A stretch of 64,000 bases of DNA from the NCBI GenBank assembly GCA_963965975.1, contig OZ014411.1, forward strand, positions 23,171,249 through 23,235,248. Direction: 5' to 3'. Below the pieces are notes generated by a model. That model searched no databases. It saw nothing but the letters and a program-made list of their open reading frames with translations, and had not been told where the DNA came from. The stretch is from Xestospongia bergquistia. Lineage: Eukaryota > Porifera > Demospongiae > Haplosclerida > Petrosiidae. Below, piece after piece: positions 57,939-64,000 of this stretch (position 1 is the first letter of the stretch; the number at the start of each line of letters is the position of its first letter). A program made the translations under genes and the position numbers.

Positions 57939-59934
57939 ATGAAGCTACTTCTGTTTTCAGTGGTGTTCTACTTAGCAGCTACTGTCAAAGCGCAGAACTG
58001 TACAGCTCTAGCTAGTGCTGGTAACTGTGACTTCTATACTCAGTGTCTAGAGGCAAGATTTCAATGTGGGAGAAATGGATATCCTATTGCCTATGGTGAC
58101 AGGTATTGTCGTCTATTCACAAACAAGCAAAGCTGTTTCACATCTGAAGTAAGTATTCATTGCTCTTTTAGAATAAAAGATTTATTAATTTTGTAAATAT
58201 AGGGTCAATCTTGGGTCAATAATACACAGATTTGTCTCATGCAAACCATCCTGAACAGCAATGTCTATAGCTCAACTGGAACATGCAGTGAATTACAGAC
58301 ATTTGCTTTTGATAGTCATTCATCCTGTTATACTGACAATGGATTTTGTAATGATATTCTTTTGAGAAACACCAGCTTGAACTGTCTTGCCTTTGAAGTT
58401 TTTTCTAGCAATGATTTCTGGAATAGGCAGGGAATTCAACAGGTTTGAGATAATGGTTGTCAATTCTATATTGATCATGTATTTAGATTCTCAATGCAGC
58501 TATAACATGTACCAGGCAGATTGCTGATAGTTTCTTGTCCTTTGTGAATGATTGGATATCACATGCTGTACAATTAGTTACACGTCAACTCCTTCAGACT
58601 TTGAAAGATCTTCTTGGAGGTAAACAATTATATTTTTATCATCTAATTTTCATATCCACTGTGCATGCATATAGGTTGCAATGCTGGTCTTGACATTGTC
58701 TTTGTATTGGATGCTTCAGGAAGTATTGGTCAATCAAACTTTGTAATAATGAGGGACTTTGTTAAAAGTATTATTTCCAACTTTGAAATAGGAGCTGACA
58801 AAACACGTGTTGGAGTTATACGATATGCAAGTTCAGCTTCTATTGTAATTTCACTTGGTTCAGTTAATAATGCTTTACTGCTTAATACTTCAATTGATAA
58901 TATTGCTTTCACTAGTGGTGGAACAGCCACACATTTAGCCTTGAATCTTTTAGAAGATGCCTTTAGCAATGCTCGTGTAAATGAAGGAGTCCCTCGAATA
59001 GCTATTGTTTTTACTGATGGTGTATCTAATTCACCATCTTCAACTGTTCAAGCTGCACGGGCAATTCATGCAGCTAATATTGTAGTGTATTCATTTGGTA
59101 TTGGAAGTGGTGTCAACAACAATGAACTAAATGCTATAGCTTCTAGTTCTAACAATGTCTTTTTTGTCTCAAACTTCTCTCCAAGTCAATTTGCTGCACA
59201 ACTACTCCCACTACAAACAACAGCTTGTACAAGTAAGCGTATACATTAAAGTTCTAATCAGAATATTGTATTTTATCTCAAATAGCTCCAGCCATTTCTT
59301 CTATTAATATTAGTATAACAACAACACTTGATATGAGTGCATTCCGTTTGCTACAATATGCCTTTCCTGATGAAGGTCTCACAATAAAATTTGTTATTGT
59401 ATCTGGACAATTGTTAATTTATGGATCGTTTTCAGTACAAAACCCTACTTCGTTGACAGCTGATTTCTCAATCCAAGGTACTACTACTACTGGTATAGAT
59501 TTCTTTATAAGTCCTGAGTTACGTCAGTCAGTATTTGATTCACAAAGTAATCGTCGACGTCGTCAAACTGGTTCACCATCAAATACAACAGGTAATGTTT
59601 TTCTATCAATTGGAGGTCTTCAAGCTAACAACACATTCTTATTGAGCACAACACTTGGAGATACAACTAGTCCAGGTAAATATGAAGACTAAATATATGA
59701 TCTATGTACTGTGATATATTAACAATTTGGTAGCTGTATATATAATACAAAAATGTTGTCATCTATTATAACTTATTTCTGATATGTTTTTGTACTATTT
59801 TGTTCCTTACAGCTTGTCCAGGTACAGATGAATGTAATGAAAGGATAGCAAAATTAGGATGCCATGTGTTGGCTGATGATAATGTGACTCCACTACCACG
59901 ATTTTGTGAAACTATCAATTATCGTACATTTTAA
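57939..59934 (+). CDS. Secreted Cys-rich protein with VWA domain
   Basis: Six exons (57939-58148, 58203-58442, 58487-58619, 58675-59232, 59286-59675, 59813-59934) join with consistent phases into 550 residues. The signal peptide is MKLLLFSVVFYLAATVKAQ. A Cys-rich module follows (CDFYTQCLEARFQCGRNGYP, GQSWVNNTQICLMQ; about 20-150), then a helical stretch. The VWA domain (about 197-380) has a complete metal-ion site: DASGS, TSGGTAT and FTDG. The C-terminal part carries a RRRR site (about 475) and ends in a Cys-containing tail. VWA domains bind ligands through a metal ion, so an extracellular adhesion or recognition role is likely. I do not recognise the N-terminal module. There is no transmembrane segment. 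Start chosen at the Met directly before the leader. Confidence 0.86.
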
Positions 59935-59939
59935 ATAAA
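59934..59939 (+). terminator. Poly(A) signal overlapping the VWA stop codon
   Basis: AATAAA begins at the last base of the TAA stop, giving a very short 3' UTR if used. Confidence 0.45.
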
Positions 59940-60109
59940 GAAAAGAGTCTTTTAGAGATTTTTAGACAATAATAATGTTATTCCCTCAATACATTAATTA
60001 TGTCGTAGTTAATACAAAACGATTTTTCTTCTTTATTTCCAGATGAATATCATTGTTGTTATCATATTTACAATTCATATAAAAAATTATACTAGACATT
60101 CATAAATAG

Positions 60110-60540
60110 AATATCTGTTATTGTGTATAACTTTGTCATTGTTTTTGTTACCAAAATCTCATCAATATAATGTAAGACCAACATTGAGTTACCACAAAGC
60201 CAAAACTGGTCTATTTCAATATGTATAAAGTTAACTAGAAGCCAAAAGTAGTTTATATCCAATAGCTAAAATTATGAGCAAGAGATAGACACAATTCAAT
60301 TTAACTAACTGGATTAGTTCAGTTGAAATAGTATTTGCTTATAGCTTCAATTGAAGACATGATTCAATTACTACAGCAAAGTGGGCGTTAGAGAAATGTG
60401 GTTGTAGATCCAATTTGTTGGCTTAATATTAATGCATATTGAGTTACATTAGTTTTGACCTTGAAACAACTAAGAATTGAGCTTACATCATATTGATGAA
60501 ACTGTTGTAACAAAGACCTCAGTTAAAATAACAAAATGCT
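60110..60540. mobile_element. Long-inverted-repeat MITE, copy 1
   Basis: Ends gtttttgttaccaaaatctc and (complement) gtctttgttacaacagtttc, with about 70 bp of inverted homology including atcaatataatgtaag. A second copy lies at 61690-62054. No coding sequence. Confidence 0.78.
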
Positions 60541-60547
60541 TATTTCA

Positions 60548-61480
60548 GTGATAAAATGATATGACAGGCTTTATTCTTTAGACAGGCAATGCTAATGCAA
60601 TTTTTATAATATAACAACCAATCATATATCTACACAAATTCCTTAAGAATCATCAGCTATTAGTCGACAACTTAATGAGCATATATGTCTTCTAACAGGA
60701 AATCTCTTTAGTAGATGTTATGCTCAACGAGAAAAGAGAGTGAATTCCACATATAGGACTGAACTTTTGTTTATTATATTTGCTGATAGGTTCTCTTATT
60801 AGTAGCTCATTTATTCTAGTAGCTGTAAGACATTAGGATTTATTTGGTGCATCTCAAATAAACCAATCTACAGTGACTTTTAAATCTAAATTAATTTTTA
60901 ACCAATTGTAATATTACAAGTATTATAATTATTAATTTTTCTTACTAGAGCTAGAGTAGTTATCATATTAGTTCTCACTATGTAAATGTTCTGTGCTCAT
61001 AATTATATCACTAATTTCATTTAAAAAGGTGAAAGCAACAATGCTCGTCATTAAAATAGTTGCTGAAGACTCCTTATTGCTTGGCTTTTGCTAAGCATTC
61101 TATAAAATACTTGGTTTTAATTGTTAGTAATCTATTGATTGTCTAACCATAGTAAAGTTTACTATATTCTTTATTAACTATATTACCTCTCTATAATGAA
61201 GGAACTACTATAATTTACTGTTGTACAGCTCAATACATGCCTTAAATTATGAAAGTACATATTTACAGCTAATAATTGGAAATCCTAATGTTTCACAATA
61301 AAATTAAAATTAGACATAATTATTTTCCTTATGTGTCCACTGTTTGCATTCCATGCATAATGTTGTACTTATGTTTATTTAATAAACTGCATAGAGATTC
61401 TGTTATTGGAACTACCCAAGACTAATTTAATCAGAGAAGTATTTGTGATTATGTAGGTTACGAGATAGATTTATAATATC
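60548..61480. repeat. Third copy of the dispersed non-coding repeat
   Basis: Matches 51510-52250 (for example caaccaatcatatat.tctac and gttattggaactacccaaga). It lies exactly between the two MITE copies, and nothing in it looks coding. Confidence 0.7.
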
Positions 61481-61689
61481 AGGTGTATTATCTGACCTTC
61501 CAAGATAGCTAGCTAGTTTCCTACTTTATAGATAATATTTGCGAAAATCCAAGACATTTTGAATTGTACAAACCATTTCTCTATAGCTAATTCCTAGCTA
61601 GAGTTTGTGTTCATTCTCAACTTGAACATATTGTGTAGTATCCATTTTCAAGATCTTATTTTAAATGTGCATTTAAAAAATAAATAAAT

Positions 61690-62054
61690 ATGTTATTTCA
61701 ATTAAGGTTTTTGTTACCATAGTTTATTCAATGCTATGTAAGCCCAATATTGACTTACCACAAAGCCATAACTAGATTAACTGAATTTGCCATTACAAGC
61801 CATAATCTTCAAAGTTTATTTCTCAATAATTGAAACCAAAAGTAGAAGATGGATACTATAATTTGATTGAACTAACCAAGTTATTCAGTTGAAATCATGC
61901 TTCAATTGGCAAGACATTATGTTTTGTCTTCTAGTTGGCATGGCTTTGTAACATATTGACTTAGACTAGTTTTGCCTTTGTGGTAACTTAGAATTGGGTT
62001 TTCATTGGACTGATGAAACTATATGGTAACAAGGACTTCGATTAAAATGACAAA
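61690..62054. mobile_element. Long-inverted-repeat MITE, copy 2
   Basis: Ends atttcaattaaggtttttgt and the complement of tggtaacaaggacttcgatt, with internal ccaatattgacttaccacaaag matching copy 1. Diverged by many substitutions, so not recent. Confidence 0.75.
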
Positions 62055-62715
62055 ATGCACATAACATGATTGAATTCAGTCATGTTGATTGTGTATATAT
62101 GGTGATTTATAAAGCTATATTATACATATTTGGTTCCAATTATATAGTTTTGTTTTATTATTCTCCTTGTTGCTCAGTTCACAATGTGTACAGGAAGAAT
62201 AAGAAATTAAGACTTGTGAAATAAACAGAAAGAGACCAAGAGAATGAATACAAGCAGAAAGTGTAGGTAAAAGATCAGAAAGGTTTACATAGAATACGAT
62301 ATCAACGTGATAGGTAAGAAAGATTCAAGCAAGTTATAGAATGCAATGATTATGTGTAAATGAAAATTCCAATAAAGTTTTTTTCATTATAATTTAATTT
62401 TCTGTATGCGTCTCTTGAGTATATTCAATGGTTGGTCTGTGTTTGTCTCAAAGTATCGTTAATGTTCACACAATTTAATTTAATAATCTCAAAGTTATTT
62501 TCTGATGAGAAAAACATGATCCAATCAATATAAATAATATATATCTCCAATTATCATATGTATGTTTGTTAAATTAGCTTTTACTTCATAAATTCACTAA
62601 CTATGTATTAAATATACAATACACTATAAAAGATTGTTAAACACACCTATACTTGCTTGCTCAGCCTGCCCCACGAAGTGTTCTATATTTTCCTAGTATA
62701 GCCATAACTATAATA
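62055..62715. other. AT-rich region without a recognised gene
   Basis: No exon-like stretch or array seen. Confidence 0.4.
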
Positions 62716-62720
62716 ATATA

Positions 62721-62777
62721 ATAACTTAATGGTAATTAACATAATAATATATTACTGTTACATTACCATTAAGTTAT
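62721..62777. repeat. 16-bp inverted repeat
   Basis: ataacttaatggtaat (62721-62736) and its exact complement attaccattaagttat (62762-62777), with a 25-bp AT-only loop. Confidence 0.9.
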
Positions 62778-62882
62778 GGTTATATTAACGGCAGTAGGAG
62801 TGGCGGGGTTGTTGTGTATAGTAAGATTAGAGTCTACATCTATCATTTAATTTAGTAAGTAACCACAGATATTAATTCCAAA

Positions 62883-62936
62883 TGGAGACTCCAGAGGCTG
62901 TTTGCAGCACTGACATAAACAGTAGTTCTGGAGCAC
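62883..62936 (+). CDS. Candidate first coding exon
   Basis: ATG GAG ACT CCA reads METPEAVCSTDINSSSGA up to a gtaata donor. The layout (short Ser-rich first exon after a GC-richer patch, phase 1 donor) resembles the first exon of the Death-DUF4384 gene. I could not find a convincing next exon before the window ends; a ctgcag acceptor at about 63642 is possible. Confidence 0.25.
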
Positions 62937-62968
62937 GTAATAAATGTATAACTATAAATAATAATGAC

Positions 62969-63057
62969 AGTATCTTTGATTGTCGTTGTCATTACAGATA
63001 TTGTCGTACAGTCTGTACGACAATATCTGTAATGATAATAATGTAGTAATCAAAGAT
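62969..63057. repeat. Perfect 22-bp-arm palindrome inside a longer inverted repeat
   Basis: tcattacagatattgtcgta+ca (62989-63010), a 3-nt gtc loop, then its exact complement (63014-63035). Outer flanks also pair (tatctttgatt with aatcaaagatg). A hairpin of this quality is young or selected. Confidence 0.93.
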
Positions 63058-63059
63058 GT

Positions 63060-64000
63060 TTCATTAAAGGGAGGAGCTTGCTAGAACTATAATTTATATA
63101 TAAAAATAGTAACACAAGGGTGTGTTGCTATTTTTAGTAACCTCGTGTCTAAGCTGTGTCTAGATAGTAGGTGCGGTTTCCAATCTCTGGAGCGCATGGC
63201 CATGTTGCTGTTCCCTTAAAGCTAAAGAAATCGATTGCGTAGTTGAAGTCTGAGTGAATGTGAATGGCAAATATTACAGGAATTTCAAAAGCTGACTATT
63301 AAACTCTGAACTATAAGTTATCATCCCGAACAATTGTCTTGGGATATCTAAAGTTGGCAATGTAAGGACTAAGAATGAGTAGTTTAAAGAAATTTCAGTT
63401 GTTAATAAAGTAATTTTCAACATAGTGTTTACTGCTTGAGTATAACATTTTGGGATTTAGATTAGACATTTTTAGTTTAGACATTCTGGGAACAACCCCA
63501 CTTCAGCTTAGTGTAATACGCACTCAAATCTAGCTCTTATCCCTTTTATTATTTTATATCAATGCCTGGACTTGTTATATGCACTTTAGTTGATACTATA
63601 TTTGTTAATTGCATATGTCATGGCATATTTCCATCCTGCAGAAATACCAAAGAAAGTATGTGGTTATGTGGGTGTGGCCATCAAGAAGATAATAGATGTT
63701 AAATCAAAGATTTCAACCGAAGTGTTCCAGGTGGTCCTATGATTGGTTTAGATCTGTGTATACAACTGGGTATGTTCATTTATTTTTAATCTATTGTTAC
63801 AATTATGTGACTTTCAAGATTGTCAAATGAAATTTGCTTAGTTTGACATTGCCAACTTATTGCTAAGAAGGAAGGGTTGGGGACAAGGACATACAGGACT
63901 TGTATAGCAGGAATGTGGATGTGGGTAGTACATACTAAAACCTGAGAGAGTGGAAAATGCAAAATGGCTGTTGTGATATGCATTGGATGCAGAAAGAGCA
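63060..64000. other. End of window without a supported gene
   Basis: A GC-richer stretch at 63120-63240 and possible exon near 63643-63698 were seen, but no frame or domain is convincing. Confidence 0.35.

Overview
The window is metazoan nuclear DNA, most likely from a demosponge close to Amphimedon. It is very AT-rich. Genes are compact, with introns mostly of 50-150 bp that obey GT-AG, and the family mix is sponge-like: several Death-domain architectures, a Roc-COR GTPase, a TPR-CHAT protein, expanded secreted cysteine-rich families and many small DNA transposons. The species is an inference; no marker gene settles it.

Layout. 0.6-3.0 kb (-): an intron-bearing but broken PPIL2-like cyclophilin. 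3.7-10.9 kb (-): a complete 11-exon gene for an ankyrin-Roc-COR-Death protein, with a 25-unit minisatellite and a MITE-like element in one intron. 11.6-12.3 kb (-): a DUSP23-like phosphatase. 12.6-13.6 kb (-): Ser-rich exons of unknown function. 14.2-20.6 kb (-): five decayed copies of a secreted cysteine-rich family. 21.06-24.98 kb (-): a defective Ty3/Gypsy LTR element with target-site duplications. 25.3-28.1 kb (-): exons of an unrecognised gene. 29.2-33.4 kb: an intact LRAT/PPPDE-like membrane protein gene (+), three fragments of it, and a second DUSP copy inserted into the last fragment. 35.9-42.1 kb (+): a Death-DUF4384 gene followed by a TPR-CHAT gene. 42.4-45.2 kb (-): integrase and THAP-transposase remnants. 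46.7-53.5 kb: a partial duplicate of the 37-45 kb block in which the DUF4384 exon is joined to a different Death exon and the CHAT body is gone. 53.8-57.3 kb (-): a broken DDE-type transposase-like gene. 57.9-59.9 kb (+): a six-exon secreted VWA gene. 60-64 kb: MITEs, palindromes and one weak candidate first exon.

How it fits together. The most interesting unit is the Death-DUF4384 plus TPR-CHAT pair at 35.9-42.1 kb. In bacteria DUF4384 is often fused to caspase-like peptidases, and CHAT is itself a caspase-fold peptidase domain linked to TPRs. Here the two halves are separate head-to-tail genes, with a Death adaptor domain on the DUF4384 partner. The Roc-COR-Death gene and the second Death-DUF4384 gene make this an intracellular signalling or defence neighbourhood that is actively duplicating and decaying. 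A physical or functional link between these products is inference.
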